Shown piece by piece: positions 34,845-46,337 of a DNA stretch of 64,000 nt; the first letter of the stretch is position 1, and every line of letters starts with the position of its first letter. The position numbers and the translations under genes were made by a program. The DNA lies in assembly GCF_002224485.1 (NCBI RefSeq), contig NZ_CP022463.1, forward strand, positions 2,832,105-2,896,104, read 5' to 3'. The notes below the pieces were generated by a model. The model was not told where the DNA came from and did no database searches. It was given only the letters and a program-made list of their open reading frames with translations. The DNA is from Sinomonas sp. R1AF57. GTDB taxonomy: Bacteria > Actinomycetota > Actinomycetes > Actinomycetales > Micrococcaceae.

Positions 34845-36539
34845 GTGTACGAACTCGTGGCAACCACTCCGGACGGAGGCGTGGCACTGCAGAGGCTGGA
34901 CCGCGCAGGCCGTCCCGTCGCCAGACCGGACGTGGTCCCACGAAGCCGCTTCCCCGCGGAGGCTGCGCGCATCGAGGCACAGGACGGCCCGCGGTGGGTG
35001 TGGCTGCGCACCGGGGACTGGTATCCCCGGCTGCTCCACGCTGGCGTCCCCCTGGGACGGTGCCACGACCTGTCGCTCTGCGCGGCGATCCTCAGCCATT
35101 CGTCGTACGTCGTCGGAGGCCAGTACGCGCCGGCTGCCGGCGTCGCCGGATCCCCTCACGACGCCGGCGACGGGATTCCGCACCGCCTGCCGTCAGGAGC
35201 ATCGCCCTATCAGGACGCGCTCTTCGACGAGGTGCCGATCGAGAACGGGCCGGCGGGCGGCTTCGGGCCTGAGCTGCTGGCCGAGGAGCTGCACAGCCAG
35301 CTGGCGGCCGTCGCCGGTTCGCCCCACAGGCCCCGCCTCGCCCTGCTCCTGGCCGCCGAATCGGCCGGGGCCCTGGCTGCCGCGGAGATGCGGCATGCCG
35401 GAGTCCCCTGGGACGCCACCGTCCACGACGCCATCCTCTGCGACCGCCTGGGGCCGCGTCCCGTGGGAACAGCCCGGCCCGCGCTGCTCGAGCAGAAGGC
35501 CCGCGAGCTCCGCTCCCTGCTGAACGCGCCTGCGCTCAACCCCGACTCGCCTCAGGAGCTCATGCGCGCGCTGCGCCGCGAGGGCATCGAGGCGCAGACA
35601 ACCCGGGCGTGGGAACTCCGCAGGTACACCCACCCGGCCATCCTGCCGCTGCTGGAGTACAAGAAGATGGCTCGCCTGCTGTCCGCGCACGGCTGGGCCT
35701 GGCTCGACACGTGGGTCATCGACGGCCGTTTCCGTCCCGACTACACGGTCGGAGGTGTCGTGACCGGGCGCTGGTCCTCGCGCGGCGGCGGCGCGATGCA
35801 GATCCCCGCAGAGGTCCGGCCAGCGGCGAGGGCACGCCCGGGCCACCGCCTGATCGTCGCCGATGCCTCCCAGCTCGAGCCGCGGATCCTGGCCGCACTC
35901 GCGGAGGACGGCGCGATGGCGGAGGCCGCACGCGACCGGGACCTCTACGCCGGGATTGCCGCGGCCGGGTTCGGCGGTGACCGGTCGCAGGCGAAGGTCG
36001 CCCTGCTCGGGGCGATCTATGGCGCCACCACGGGCGAATCGGGGCGCCTCATGCCGAAGCTTGCGCGGCTCTACCCCCACGCGGTCGGGTTCGTCGAGAA
36101 GGCCGCGCGCGACGGCGAACGCGGCCTCACGGTCACGACGCACCTCGGCCGCAGCACACCACCGCCATCCGCGCGCTGGACGGCGTCCCAGCGCACGGGC
36201 AGCGCCGAGGAGCAGCGACGCGCTGACGCGCTCGCCAGGGAGCGGGGGCGGTTCACGCGCAACTTCGTCGTCCAGGGAACGGCCGCGGAGTGGGCCGAGT
36301 GCTGGATGGCGGAACTGCGTGGACGGCTGCGCGGGCTCCGCGAGCGGGGGCTCCGCGCCGAGCTCACGTACTTCCTCCACGACGAGGTCATGGTCCACGC
36401 AGAAGAGGCGGCCGCCGAGGCGTGTGCGCACGCGGTACGGGACGCAGCGCGTGCCGCAGGGAGGCTCCTGTTCCCAGGCGTGCCGGTCGAGTTCCCGCTG
36501 AGCGTCGCCGTCGTCGAATCGTACGATCAGGCGAAATAG
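34845..36539 (+). CDS. PolA-like DNA polymerase (annotated as bifunctional 3'-5' exonuclease/DNA polymerase)
   Basis: A 564-residue family-A polymerase without a 5' nuclease. Motif A LIVADASQLEPRILAALAED keeps the Asp, Gln, Glu and Arg of the Klenow motif. The O-helix RSQAKVALLGAIYGATTG keeps Arg, Lys and Tyr but has Leu at the Phe762 position. Motif C is YFLHDEVMVHA. The N-terminal ~220 residues keep the exonuclease fold, but the DxE metal motif is not evident, so proofreading is doubtful. Such short polymerases are common in actinobacteria beside the true PolA. GTG 34845 follows AAGAAT by six bases. Confidence 0.85.
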   Translation: MYELVATTPDGGVALQRLDRAGRPVARPDVVPRSRFPAEAARIEAQDGPRWVWLRTGDWYPRLLHAGVPLGRCHDLSLCAAILSHSSYVVGGQYAPAAGVAGSPHDAGDGIPHRLPSGASPYQDALFDEVPIENGPAGGFGPELLAEELHSQLAAVAGSPHRPRLALLLAAESAGALAAAEMRHAGVPWDATVHDAILCDRLGPRPVGTARPALLEQKARELRSLLNAPALNPDSPQELMRALRREGIEAQTTRAWELRRYTHPAILPLLEYKKMARLLSAHGWAWLDTWVIDGRFRPDYTVGGVVTGRWSSRGGGAMQIPAEVRPAARARPGHRLIVADASQLEPRILAALAEDGAMAEAARDRDLYAGIAAAGFGGDRSQAKVALLGAIYGATTGESGRLMPKLARLYPHAVGFVEKAARDGERGLTVTTHLGRSTPPPSARWTASQRTGSAEEQRRADALARERGRFTRNFVVQGTAAEWAECWMAELRGRLRGLRERGLRAELTYFLHDEVMVHAEEAAAEACAHAVRDAARAAGRLLFPGVPVEFPLSVAVVESYDQAK

Positions 36540-36561
36540 CGCACGCAGGAGGGACCGCGGG

Positions 36562-37239
36562 TCAGAGCTCGAGGCGGTATTCGTGGGTGCGGTCCCACGG
36601 GACGGTCCAGCCGAGGGCGGTGAACAGCGAGTCGAGCACCATGGCGGTGAACCCCCAGACCAGCACACCGTTGACGGTGAAGCCGGGGCTCGCGAACCGG
36701 GACCCGCCCCGGTAGAACACGACCATGACCCGGTTGTCCGGGTCGAGCAGGTCCCGCACTGGGGTCCTGAAGACCTGCGCGGACTCCCGGTAGTCCACGA
36801 CATCGACCGGCGACGGCGATGCCCACCACCCGATCACCGGGGTCACGAGGAACCCGGTGTACGCCATGCCCAGAGGCGGGAGTTCACCGAGAACCTCGAC
36901 GCCTGCCGGGTCCAGTCCGGTCTCCTCGGCCGCTTCCCGAAGGGCGCAGGCGACGAGCGTGGCGTCCTCCTGGTCCCGGCTGCCGCCGGGAAAGGCCACC
37001 TGGCCGGGGTGGGCGTCGAGCTCCGGAGCGCGCTCGAGGAGCAGCACGTCAAGGTCCGCGGGGGCGATCGGGCGCTGGGAGACGGCAGGGACTTCGTCGA
37101 GGACGCCGAAGAGGACGAGCACCGCAGCCGAGCGGTAGTCCCCCTTGAGCGTCCGGGGGTGCCACCGCCGATCGAAGGGATCCTTCTCACCGGCCAGGAT
37201 CGCGGCCACGAGAGCCTGGAGGTCGCTGCGCGCGCTCAC
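36562..37239 (-). CDS. CoA pyrophosphatase (Nudix hydrolase)
   Basis: A 225-residue Nudix enzyme. [20 protein letters not shown] leads into the Nudix box [20 protein letters not shown] ending in EETGL. The upstream UPF0035 block ([20 protein letters not shown]) marks the CoA-pyrophosphatase group that cleaves CoA derivatives to phosphopantetheine and [19 protein letters not shown] fits the same group. It overlaps nth by 4 bp (37236-37239). The nudix-nth arrangement is conserved in mycobacteria, as I recall. Confidence 0.9.
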   Translation of the reverse strand: MSARSDLQALVAAILAGEKDPFDRRWHPRTLKGDYRSAAVLVLFGVLDEVPAVSQRPIAPADLDVLLLERAPELDAHPGQVAFPGGSRDQEDATLVACALREAAEETGLDPAGVEVLGELPPLGMAYTGFLVTPVIGWWASPSPVDVVDYRESAQVFRTPVRDLLDPDNRVMVVFYRGGSRFASPGFTVNGVLVWGFTAMVLDSLFTALGWTVPWDRTHEYRLEL

Positions 37240-37979
37240 GGGGACACCCCCGCGGCGTCGGACTCGGCCCGCTGCCGGATGGCCGCGGCGTTGTCGGTGT
37301 TCGCGAGCATCTCGGCGTGGAGTGCTTCCTTCCCCGGGGCGAGCTCAAAGCGGAGCAGTTTCCGCGCCTTCGCGGGATCGGTCTCGCCTTCCCCGAAAGA
37401 GGGGCACAGCGCCGCCACCGCGCAGGCGCCGCAGGCGGGCCGACGTGTCAGACACACCCGCCGGCCGTGGAAGACGACCCTGTGGGAGAGCATGGTCCAG
37501 TCGCGGGGTTCGAAGAGCTCCATCACGTCGCGCTCCACCACGACGGGGTCGTCCGAGGCCGTCCACCCGAACCTCTTGGCGAGTCGCCCGAAGTGTGTGT
37601 CGACCGTGATGCCGGGAACGCCGAAGGCGTTGCCGAGGACGACGTTCGCCGTCTTCCGTCCCACTCCAGGAAGCGTGACCAGCTCGGCAAGCGTGCCGGG
37701 GACGACGCCGTCGAACTCGTCCACGATGCGCTGGGAGAGGGTGTGGAGGCTCTTCGCCTTGGCCCGGAAGAACCCTGTGGGACGGATGATCTCCTCGATG
37801 CCCGTCAGCTCGGCTTCAGAGAGGGACCGCGCGTCCGGGTAGCGGGCGAAGAGGACGGGCGTCACCTGGTTCACGCGGACGTCGGTGGTCTGGGCGCTCA
37901 GGACGGTGGCGACCAGAAGCTCGAACGGATTCCGGAAGTCGAGCTCTGCGTGCGCGTACGGATACTGTTCGGCGAGCAC
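37236..37979 (-). CDS. nth: Endonuclease III (DNA N-glycosylase/AP lyase)
   Basis: A base-excision repair enzyme for oxidised pyrimidines. Seen: [20 protein letters not shown], helix-hairpin-helix [18 protein letters not shown] with the catalytic Lys, [13 protein letters not shown] with the catalytic Asp, and the 4Fe-4S pattern C-x6-C-x2-C-x5-C ([17 protein letters not shown]). The coordinates use the first canonical start, GTG 37979. But the frame stays open upstream and encodes [15 protein letters not shown], the expected first helix. A CTG at 38072 overlapping the upstream TGA (CTGA) would give 278 residues and is probably the real start. Confidence 0.92.
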   Translation of the reverse strand: MLAEQYPYAHAELDFRNPFELLVATVLSAQTTDVRVNQVTPVLFARYPDARSLSEAELTGIEEIIRPTGFFRAKAKSLHTLSQRIVDEFDGVVPGTLAELVTLPGVGRKTANVVLGNAFGVPGITVDTHFGRLAKRFGWTASDDPVVVERDVMELFEPRDWTMLSHRVVFHGRRVCLTRRPACGACAVAALCPSFGEGETDPAKARKLLRFELAPGKEALHAEMLANTDNAAAIRQRAESDAAGVSP

Positions 37980-38068
37980 CCGGTTGATCTTCCGGGCCCG
38001 CCGCTTGAGCGCGAGCGGGGATTCGTCCGGGGTGAGGCGGCGACGCGTCGACGCCCCCGCCGGCCGGC

Positions 38069-39679
38069 TCAGCCCCGCTCGATTCCGGACAGGTCGCGAA
38101 GGACTCCCACGCGCCCGTCCGTGCTCTGGACCACGAACTCATGCCCGCGGTCCTGAAGGGCGAGGATCCATTGGCCGGGCTCGAGTGGAAACACGGGCTG
38201 GCCAGTGGTGGGATCCACGGCAGTGCGGGGCTGGCTCACCGCGAACCAGAACGCCTCATACTGGGCTTCCGGTTCCTCGTAGGGCCCGCTCGCCTCAATT
38301 CCCTGTGAACGGTCGGGCTCGTCCGCTGACTGGCCGGACCACGCCGGGAAGACTGCGGTTGGGGGTGCCGACGCCGCAGGCTCGCCAGCGGAGCGCACAG
38401 ATTCCTCCGGTTCCCGCCCGGCTCCAGGAGCCTTCGACGCCGCCTGCTCGGGTGCCGCCGGCCCTGGTGCTGCTGGTCCCGGCGCTGCCGCTCCGGGTGC
38501 CGCCGGTTCCGGTGCTGCATGTTCGACCGACACCGGTTCGGCGACGGCGGGTTGCGGAGCACCGTACGCCTCGCCGTCGGCCTGCGCGTAGGTTCCCCCA
38601 CCGAGGGTGGGATCCACCGCTGGGGAGACGCGAGTGGGCGGCTGCGGTTCGGTAGAGAGGATCCGCGAGGCGAGGTCACCGCCGCCCGCACTCGGGGCAT
38701 CCGTGGGGGTGGCCTCGGCGGGTGCGACCTCCGCCGGTGCGACGTCCGCCGGTGCGGCGCCGTCGGATTCCGAGCGGGCACCCGCCGCATGGGAGCCGCC
38801 CTCAGTGCCGCGCCCGGCCGAGGGTCCCTGGTCTGTGCCGCCTGCAGTGATGTCGTCCGCGACAGGGGTGTCCTCGGGCAGCTCCCCGGCCGCCGACGAC
38901 GCGCCGCTCGGGGACGAGGACGCCTCGGCCGGGCGCGCCCACGCCGCTGCTGGGCGGGGAGACTCGGCAGGCGACGGCTCTCCCGCGCCTTCGGGCTCGC
39001 CCGGGTGCGAGCCCCACGCTCCGGCAGTGGACGCTCCCCACGCTCCTGCGGCGGCCGCGGCGGCGGCAGCACCCCCTGCAGCCGGCGCAGCACCCCCCGC
39101 CTGCACAGCACCCCCCGCCGGCACTGAGGCTCGGGGCTCGCGCGCAGCCCGGTCTTCCGACTTCCCGTGAGGGGCCTTGGGAGCGGGGCGTGCTGCGTCA
39201 CGGGCCACGATGTGCGCGGGCGACTCCGGCCGGTCGGCGAAGTCGGCGGCGAACGCCGGGATCAGCCTCGCGAAGGTCGTGGAGGCCAGGAGTCCCGCGG
39301 CGCCCAGGAGGCCGACGACGGCGCCCGGTGTGAGGGTCATGACCGTGAAGACGAAGAAGTAGGAGGCGCAGAGGACAGCCGCCACGGACGCGAACTGGTC
39401 CACCGAGAGCGACCCGACCCGCAGGGGCCGGTGCGGCTCGACGCGGCGCCAGGCGAAGAGGGCAGCGGCCGCCGCCGGGACGAGGAATCCGATCGCGAGG
39501 AAGAAGATGCTCTGCGAATTCCACAGGTTCAGCAGCACGGTGCGCTCGAGGAGCGGAAGGAGCGAGCCCACGAAGAGGATGAGGACACCGCCGAAGAGGG
39601 TCAGGTCGCGGACGGTGAACGGCCCGAGAACGGCTTGGCTGTGGCGCCCCTCGGACGGGCTCTGGCTGGGAACAGACAT
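38069..39679 (-). CDS. Membrane protein with long Ala/Pro-rich region, function unknown
   Basis: A 536-residue protein. The first ~150 residues hold four hydrophobic segments: [60 protein letters not shown], and [20 protein letters not shown]. Then ~300 residues are low-complexity Ala/Pro/Glu/Gly, surely disordered. The last ~60 are ordered ([51 protein letters not shown]), like a small cytosolic beta domain. No named family. Its TGA overlaps the putative CTG start of nth, so both are likely one transcript. Confidence 0.75.
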   Translation of the reverse strand: MSVPSQSPSEGRHSQAVLGPFTVRDLTLFGGVLILFVGSLLPLLERTVLLNLWNSQSIFFLAIGFLVPAAAAALFAWRRVEPHRPLRVGSLSVDQFASVAAVLCASYFFVFTVMTLTPGAVVGLLGAAGLLASTTFARLIPAFAADFADRPESPAHIVARDAARPAPKAPHGKSEDRAAREPRASVPAGGAVQAGGAAPAAGGAAAAAAAAGAWGASTAGAWGSHPGEPEGAGEPSPAESPRPAAAWARPAEASSSPSGASSAAGELPEDTPVADDITAGGTDQGPSAGRGTEGGSHAAGARSESDGAAPADVAPAEVAPAEATPTDAPSAGGGDLASRILSTEPQPPTRVSPAVDPTLGGGTYAQADGEAYGAPQPAVAEPVSVEHAAPEPAAPGAAAPGPAAPGPAAPEQAASKAPGAGREPEESVRSAGEPAASAPPTAVFPAWSGQSADEPDRSQGIEASGPYEEPEAQYEAFWFAVSQPRTAVDPTTGQPVFPLEPGQWILALQDRGHEFVVQSTDGRVGVLRDLSGIERG

Positions 39680-39964
39680 GAGTCACTCCTTCGGTCTTCC
39701 CGTTCAGCCTAGCCAAACCCCGGCGCCTCCACCTAGATGGGGCGGGCTCCGGAAGGCGACCGCTCGCCGTCGGACGCGTACCGCCCGGCGCAGGGAACGG
39801 ACCGCCCACCGCCGGAATGTGATCGACGCAACGTTCGTGCGACTCCAGCCGCGCTACTGTGGAAGAGGCAGCAGAAGTGCGCGGCGTCACATCCGGAGGC
39901 GGGAGTCCTCCGGCTGGGCGAAGCGCCGGCTGGAACACGCGAGGAACGAGCCGAAAGGACATCA

Positions 39965-41932
<1,968 letters not shown>

Positions 41933-41948
41933 CGCGCCCCGCCAGCGC

Positions 41949-41993
41949 ACGACGGCGGCGCCTCACCCCCGGGGGGTGGGGCGCCGCCGTCGT
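41949..41993 (+). terminator. Hairpin terminator after acs
   Basis: Arms ACGACGGCGGCGCC and GGCGCCGCCGTCGT form a perfect 14-bp stem, with further pairing of the TCACCCCC/GGGGGGTG inner part. It lies 17 bases after the acs stop; no T-tract. Confidence 0.75.
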
Positions 41994-42019
41994 ATGGCGT
42001 GAGCGCCTAGAGTGATGCC

Positions 42020-42493
42020 ATGACGGAAGAGACCCCCCGCGGCATGATCCTCGTGGTCAACGGACCCAACCTCAACCTGCTCGGTGCACGCGAGCCCGAG
42101 AAGTACGGCACAGACACCCTCATGGACGTCGAGCGGCTGTGCGCGGAAGCGGCGGCGGCCCACGGCCTCGAGGTCCACTGCGTGCAGTCCAACCACGAGG
42201 GCGAGATCATCGACGCGATCCACGCCGCCCGGGGCACGGCCCTGGGCCTGGTCATCAACGCCGGCGCCTACACCCACACGTCGGTCGCGATCCGGGACGC
42301 GATCACCGCGGCGCAGCTTCCGACGGTCGAGGTCCACATCACCAACGTCCACGCCCGCGAGCCCTTCCGCCACCACTCGTACCTGAGCGACATCGCCAAG
42401 GCCGTGATTGCCGGTGCGGGCGTCCTCGGGTACCGCTTCGGCATCGACTACCTCGCAGACCTCACAGACACGCGCCTTCCCGTCCAGGTCTGA
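42020..42493 (+). CDS. aroQ: 3-dehydroquinate dehydratase, type II
   Basis: A 157-residue enzyme of the shikimate pathway (3-dehydroquinate to 3-dehydroshikimate). Seen: [19 protein letters not shown] with the catalytic Tyr and lid Arg, [55 protein letters not shown] with the catalytic His. Length is typical. No other shikimate gene is near. TAGAGT (42008-42013) stands six bases before the ATG, suggesting its own leaderless promoter. Confidence 0.95.
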   Translation: MTEETPRGMILVVNGPNLNLLGAREPEKYGTDTLMDVERLCAEAAAAHGLEVHCVQSNHEGEIIDAIHAARGTALGLVINAGAYTHTSVAIRDAITAAQLPTVEVHITNVHAREPFRHHSYLSDIAKAVIAGAGVLGYRFGIDYLADLTDTRLPVQV

Positions 42494-42506
42494 GCCCGGC
42501 AGCGGC

Positions 42507-43691
42507 TCACTTGCGGGTGCAGGTCCCGGGCTGGACGGGCTGGCTCAGCGACGCGGCCTCCTGCGCCACCGGGCTCAGCTCCTCCATCGTGAGGGCGTAG
42601 CCGACGTCCGCCGTCGACTCGCTCTTGGCGAAGACCACCCCGGTGACGTGTCCGTCGAGGGTCAGGAGCGGGCCGCCGGAGTTGCCCTGCTGGACATTGC
42701 CCGAGAGCTGGTACACGCGCTTGGGCACCTCGTTGGCGCCGTAGATATCCGGGGCGAGCACCGTGGTGGTGCCCTGGACGACGGCCGGCCGCACCTGGTA
42801 GGGGCCGCCGAGCGGGTAACCGGCGAACGCCGCGGTGGTCCCCGACGGGCTCGTCGAGGTGAGCGCGAGCTGCGGCGCGCGCAGTCCGTCGACGGCGATC
42901 ACGGCGAGATCCTGGACCGCATCGAAGTACACGACGCGCCCGGTCCGTGCGCCTCCCCCCTGAACCTCGACGACGGGCTCCGACACGCCCGCCACCACGT
43001 GCGCGTTCGTGACGACACGCCCGGGCGAGACGACGAAGCCGCTGCCTGTCTGGTTCTGCCCGCACTGGTACGCGGTGCCCGTGATCCTCAGCACAGACTC
43101 GGACGCCGCCCGCAGTTCAGGCGTGTCGACCGAGTCGGGCACCGGGACCGGCTGGATCGGGCCGATGCCCTCGATGAGCTTGGGCAGGCCGTCGCCGATC
43201 ACGAAGGCGCGCAACCCTGCCGCCTGCTCCTTCACGGGATCGGGCGTGAGATCGTCGATCGCGCGCACGACCCTCGAGTCGGCGATCTGCTGCGACAGGA
43301 GTGGGACCCCGATGCTCGAGACCGTGAAGGCCGTCATCGAGATCACGAGGGCGGCGACGACGACGCTCACGAGCCCGCCGAGCCCACGGTCGACGGCGGT
43401 GGCCCCCTTCCAGCGGATCCCCCGCTTGACGCGGTGGCCGAGCGCGGAGCCGACGGCGTTGCCGGCCGCCATGAGCAGGACGGCGGTGATGATGATCCCC
43501 GCGACGCGCCACCCGGAGTCCACGAGCCAGCCGCTCACAAGGGGCACGGCGAAGAACGCCGCGACGCCGCCCGCCACGAAGCCGAGGATCCCGCCGAGGC
43601 TCACGACGAACCCGGCCCGGATCCCGTTGGCCAGATAGCCGACAAGGACGAGCAGGAGGAGCACGTCGAGGAGGTTCACGCCGAGAAGCAC
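42507..43691 (-). CDS. marP: MarP-family membrane-anchored serine protease
   Basis: A 394-residue protein. A CvpA-like N-terminal domain has four TM segments (LLDVLLLLVLVGYLANGIRA onwards). An extracytoplasmic chymotrypsin-like protease follows with His in VVTNAHVVAG, Asp in YFDAVQDLAVIAV and Ser in QQGNSGGPLLTLDG. Two cysteines (YQCGQNQ and PGTCTRK) could form a disulfide. In M. tuberculosis MarP maintains acid resistance by processing a peptidoglycan hydrolase. It converges with aroQ and diverges from crp. Confidence 0.92.
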   Translation of the reverse strand: MLLGVNLLDVLLLLVLVGYLANGIRAGFVVSLGGILGFVAGGVAAFFAVPLVSGWLVDSGWRVAGIIITAVLLMAAGNAVGSALGHRVKRGIRWKGATAVDRGLGGLVSVVVAALVISMTAFTVSSIGVPLLSQQIADSRVVRAIDDLTPDPVKEQAAGLRAFVIGDGLPKLIEGIGPIQPVPVPDSVDTPELRAASESVLRITGTAYQCGQNQTGSGFVVSPGRVVTNAHVVAGVSEPVVEVQGGGARTGRVVYFDAVQDLAVIAVDGLRAPQLALTSTSPSGTTAAFAGYPLGGPYQVRPAVVQGTTTVLAPDIYGANEVPKRVYQLSGNVQQGNSGGPLLTLDGHVTGVVFAKSESTADVGYALTMEELSPVAQEAASLSQPVQPGTCTRK

Positions 43692-43895
43692 CCTCGGAGT
43701 CTATCGGCGGGGCCTGAGCGCACACTGACCGCGATAGCGGAACAGAACGCGAGGGCTTTACGTTTGCTATAGCTGTGGTGCCGCCCAATTCGGGTTCGCC
43801 GCCCCTGTGTCGCCTGCCAAGTACGTCACAAACCCGCGCGGAATCTGAAACAATGACCGCAGCGCCTGCACTGAACATCACCAGAGGAGATTGAA

Positions 43896-44573
43896 TTGGA
43901 CATCGAAGTACTGCGCCGGGCCCCCCTCTTCGCGACTCTCGACGACGACGCCTTCCGCCTGCTGACGGACGAGCTCACCGAGGTGGACCTGTCCCGCGGC
44001 GCGTCGGTGTTCCGCGAGGGCGACCAGGGCGACCAGCTCTACTTCATCGTCTCCGGAAAGGTGAAGCTCGGGCGCACCTCCCCCGACGGCCGCGAATCCC
44101 TCCTCGCCATCCTCGGCCCGGGCGAGCTGTTCGGCGAGATGGCCCTCTTCGACCCGGCTCCGCGCAACGCGACGGCCACCGCCGTCTCCGAGACCCGCCT
44201 CGCCGGCCTCAAGAACGAGTCCCTCAACGCCCTGCTCCGTTCGCGTCCCGAGGTCTCGGCCCAGCTGCTCCAGGCCCTCGCACGGCGCCTGCGGCGCACG
44301 AACGACTCGCTCTCGGACCTGGTCTTCTCCGACGTCCCAGGCCGCGTCGCCAAGGCCCTCCTGGACCTCGCGGACCGCTTCGGCCGTCCCGCGACGGACG
44401 GGGTCCTCGTGGCCCACGAGCTCACCCAGGAGGAGCTGGCCCAGCTGGTGGGCGCCTCCCGCGAGACCGTCAACAAGGCGCTCGCCGAGTTCGTCCAGCG
44501 CGGCTGGATCCGCCTCGAGGCCCGCGCCGTGGTGATCCTGGACATGCAGCGCCTCCGCCAGCGCTCGCGCTGA
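43896..44573 (+). CDS. crp: Crp/Fnr-family regulator (GlxR/CRP-like)
   Basis: A 225-residue cAMP-receptor-type regulator. The cyclic-nucleotide domain (1-120) has FREGDQGDQLYFIVSGKVKL and the phosphate-binding cassette GELFGEMALFDPAPRNATAT. The C-terminal HTH (~150-215) has HELTQEELAQLVGASRETVN KALAEF. It probably controls carbon metabolism globally. The start is TTG 43896, with AGAGGAGA five bases upstream. An extended -10 (TGCTATAGC near 43766-43773) may drive it, leaving a leader of about 115 bases. Confidence 0.93.
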   Translation: MDIEVLRRAPLFATLDDDAFRLLTDELTEVDLSRGASVFREGDQGDQLYFIVSGKVKLGRTSPDGRESLLAILGPGELFGEMALFDPAPRNATATAVSETRLAGLKNESLNALLRSRPEVSAQLLQALARRLRRTNDSLSDLVFSDVPGRVAKALLDLADRFGRPATDGVLVAHELTQEELAQLVGASRETVNKALAEFVQRGWIRLEARAVVILDMQRLRQRSR

Positions 44574-44607
44574 CCGCCCGGCGGCCGACAAGGCGCCGCC
44601 GACAAGG

Positions 44608-44643
44608 CAAGGAGCCGGTCCCCTGCAGGGGACCGGCTCCTTG
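44608..44643 (+). terminator. Perfect hairpin terminator after crp
   Basis: A 16-bp perfect stem (CAAGGAGCCGGTCCCC and its complement) with a TGCA loop, followed by TCTGCTTGTT. It separates crp from the convergent Nudix gene. Confidence 0.85.
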
Positions 44644-44690
44644 TCTGCTTGTTCGCCGCGCCCCATGCTCAGGCGAGGACGCGGCGGCGG

Positions 44691-45659
44691 TCAGGCCCCG
44701 CCGTCGTGCGCCACCGCGGACGGGTGCGCAGCGCCGCCGTGCGGAACGGTGTGGAGGGCCTCGGTGGGCGGCGCGACCGCGCCCGGCGCCTCGACCTCGA
44801 GGAAGAGCTGGCCCGAGTCCTCGGCCAGCTGGGCCTGGTAGGTGTGGGTGGTGCGCCGGATGTTCAGGTAGGCGATGCAGCCCTTGGCCTTGGCCATCTT
44901 GGCCAGGATGATCTCCGTGGCCGGCACCAGCAGCTCGGGCAGCGGCAGCCCGCGGGTGTCCGGCTGGCCGATCTCGTCTCCGAGGGCAGAGGTCTCGCGC
45001 TCGGCGACGACCTTCCCGGCGCACACCCACTGGCCCCACACGCCCTTGCTCGGCAGCAGGGTCGGAGTCTGCCCGACGGGCAGGGTCGCGGCGAAGTAGC
45101 GCGTGTCGAAGCGGCGATGGGCGAAGTCCGGCGTGACCCAGTGGACGAGCGGCCGCAGGAGGTCCGTGCGCAGCCCGAGTCCCCTCTTGGCGAGGAGTTC
45201 GGCGAAGCTGATCTCCTGCCCGGCGAGGGCTTCGCGGGCGCGCGTCCAGTCCGGGGTGCTCGTGCCCTCGACCACGACGGACTCGTCGGAACCGGCGAGG
45301 AGGACGCCGGATTCCTCGAAGAGCTCGCGGATGGCCGCGACGACGTGCGTGCGGGCCAGCGCGTAGTCCTCGGTGCCGAGGAGCTCGGCCCACTGGCCCA
45401 CGGAGGGGCCGAACCAGTCGAAGCTGTCGAGGTCGGTGTTTTCGACCGAACCGCCAGGGAAGCCCACGACGCCGAGCGGTGACTCACCCCCGCGGTAGCT
45501 CAGCCAGGTCTCGGTCCCGTCCGCGGAGTCGCGCACGAGCGCCACGGACGAGGCGAAGCGGGGTTTGCGGGGCGCGCGCTCGACCTCGTCGAGCCAGCTG
45601 CGCGCCGCGCCCTGCAGGCGCTTGGGCAGGATGAAACGGCGCCTAAGCGAAGTCGGCAA
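44691..45659 (-). CDS. Nudix hydrolase with interrupted Nudix box (NUDT19-like)
   Basis: A 322-residue protein. GVVGFPGGSVENTDLDSFDW begins a Nudix box, which is interrupted by ~25 residues before ARTHVVAAIRELFEESGVLL, as in the NUDT7/NUDT19 group. FDTRYFAATLPVGQTPTLLP and the C-terminal half (LVPATEIILAKMAKAKGCIA) are typical of actinobacterial members. Likely a CoA-ester or dinucleotide pyrophosphatase; substrate not certain. Its start overlaps the ridA stop by 17 bp, so DUF4177-ridA-nudix form one operon. Confidence 0.85.
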   Translation of the reverse strand: MPTSLRRRFILPKRLQGAARSWLDEVERAPRKPRFASSVALVRDSADGTETWLSYRGGESPLGVVGFPGGSVENTDLDSFDWFGPSVGQWAELLGTEDYALARTHVVAAIRELFEESGVLLAGSDESVVVEGTSTPDWTRAREALAGQEISFAELLAKRGLGLRTDLLRPLVHWVTPDFAHRRFDTRYFAATLPVGQTPTLLPSKGVWGQWVCAGKVVAERETSALGDEIGQPDTRGLPLPELLVPATEIILAKMAKAKGCIAYLNIRRTTHTYQAQLAEDSGQLFLEVEAPGAVAPPTEALHTVPHGGAAHPSAVAHDGGA

Positions 45660-46146
45660 TCAACTCAACCTCCACTGGGGCGTCGAGCGGCAGGACCGCG
45701 ACGCCGACGGCGGAGCGGGCGTGGGTCCCCGCATCGCCGAAGACCTTGCCGAGCAGTTCCGAAGCCCCGTTGACGACCCCGGGCTGGCCGGTGAACTGCG
45801 AATCGGAGGCCACGAAGCCCACGACCTTGACGATCCGCGTGATGCGGTCGAGGTCCCCGATCTGGGCCTTGACCGCGGCAAGCGCGTTGATGATGCACAG
45901 TTCCGCGTACTTCTTCGCGTCGTCCGCGGTCACCTCGGCGCCCACCTTCCCGGTGGCGGGGAGCTGGCCGGAGACGAAGGGCAGCTGGCCGGACGTGTAC
46001 ACGGTCGAGCCGGTCACCACGGCCGGGACGTACGCGGCAACGGGGGCGGCCACCTCCGGCAGCGCGAGGCCGAGGTCTGCCAGACGGCGCTCGACGGCGC
46101 TGGCCACCTCGGCGTCCGCGCCGGTCTTGGATGCCTCCTGGGTCAT
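45643..46146 (-). CDS. RidA-family protein
   Basis: A 167-residue Rid protein (YjgF/YER057c/UK114), a trimeric deaminase of reactive enamine/imine intermediates. Seen: AYVPAVVTGSTVYTSGQLPF, KKYAELCIINALAAVKAQIG, RITRIVKVVGFVASDSQF, HARSAVGVAVLPLDAPVEVE. It lacks the catalytic Arg context (R-x-C) of true RidA, as in the Rid4-7 subgroups, so activity is uncertain. The ATG at 46146 overlaps the TGA of the DUF4177 gene (ATGA). Confidence 0.85.
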   Translation of the reverse strand: MTQEASKTGADAEVASAVERRLADLGLALPEVAAPVAAYVPAVVTGSTVYTSGQLPFVSGQLPATGKVGAEVTADDAKKYAELCIINALAAVKAQIGDLDRITRIVKVVGFVASDSQFTGQPGVVNGASELLGKVFGDAGTHARSAVGVAVLPLDAPVEVELIADFA

Positions 46147-46301
46147 GCCTGCTTCTCCCTCTTCATGTAGGCGACGAGCCCGTTTCCGCCGGGCCCGGGA
46201 ACGACCTGGACGAGTTCCCAGCCGTCCGCGCCCCACTGGTCGAGGATCTGCTTCGTGGCGTGCACGATCAGCGGCACGGTGGCGTATTCCCAGGCGGTCA
46301 T
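46143..46301 (-). CDS. DUF4177 family small protein
   Basis: A 52-residue gene: MTAWEYATVPLIVHATKQIL, then DQWGADGWELVQVVPGPGG, then NGLVAYMKREKQA. The WEY-x7-L...WG-x-GWELV pattern is DUF4177, a short beta-alpha-beta protein of unknown role. The stop overlaps the ridA ATG by four bases, and the start lies only 36 bp from the divergent ponA2 gene. Mycobacteria have an equivalent at the same place next to crp and ponA2, as I recall. Confidence 0.88.
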   Translation of the reverse strand: MTAWEYATVPLIVHATKQILDQWGADGWELVQVVPGPGGNGLVAYMKREKQA

Positions 46302-46337
46302 GAGGCCAGATTAGCCCCTCCCGGTAGACTGGCACAC

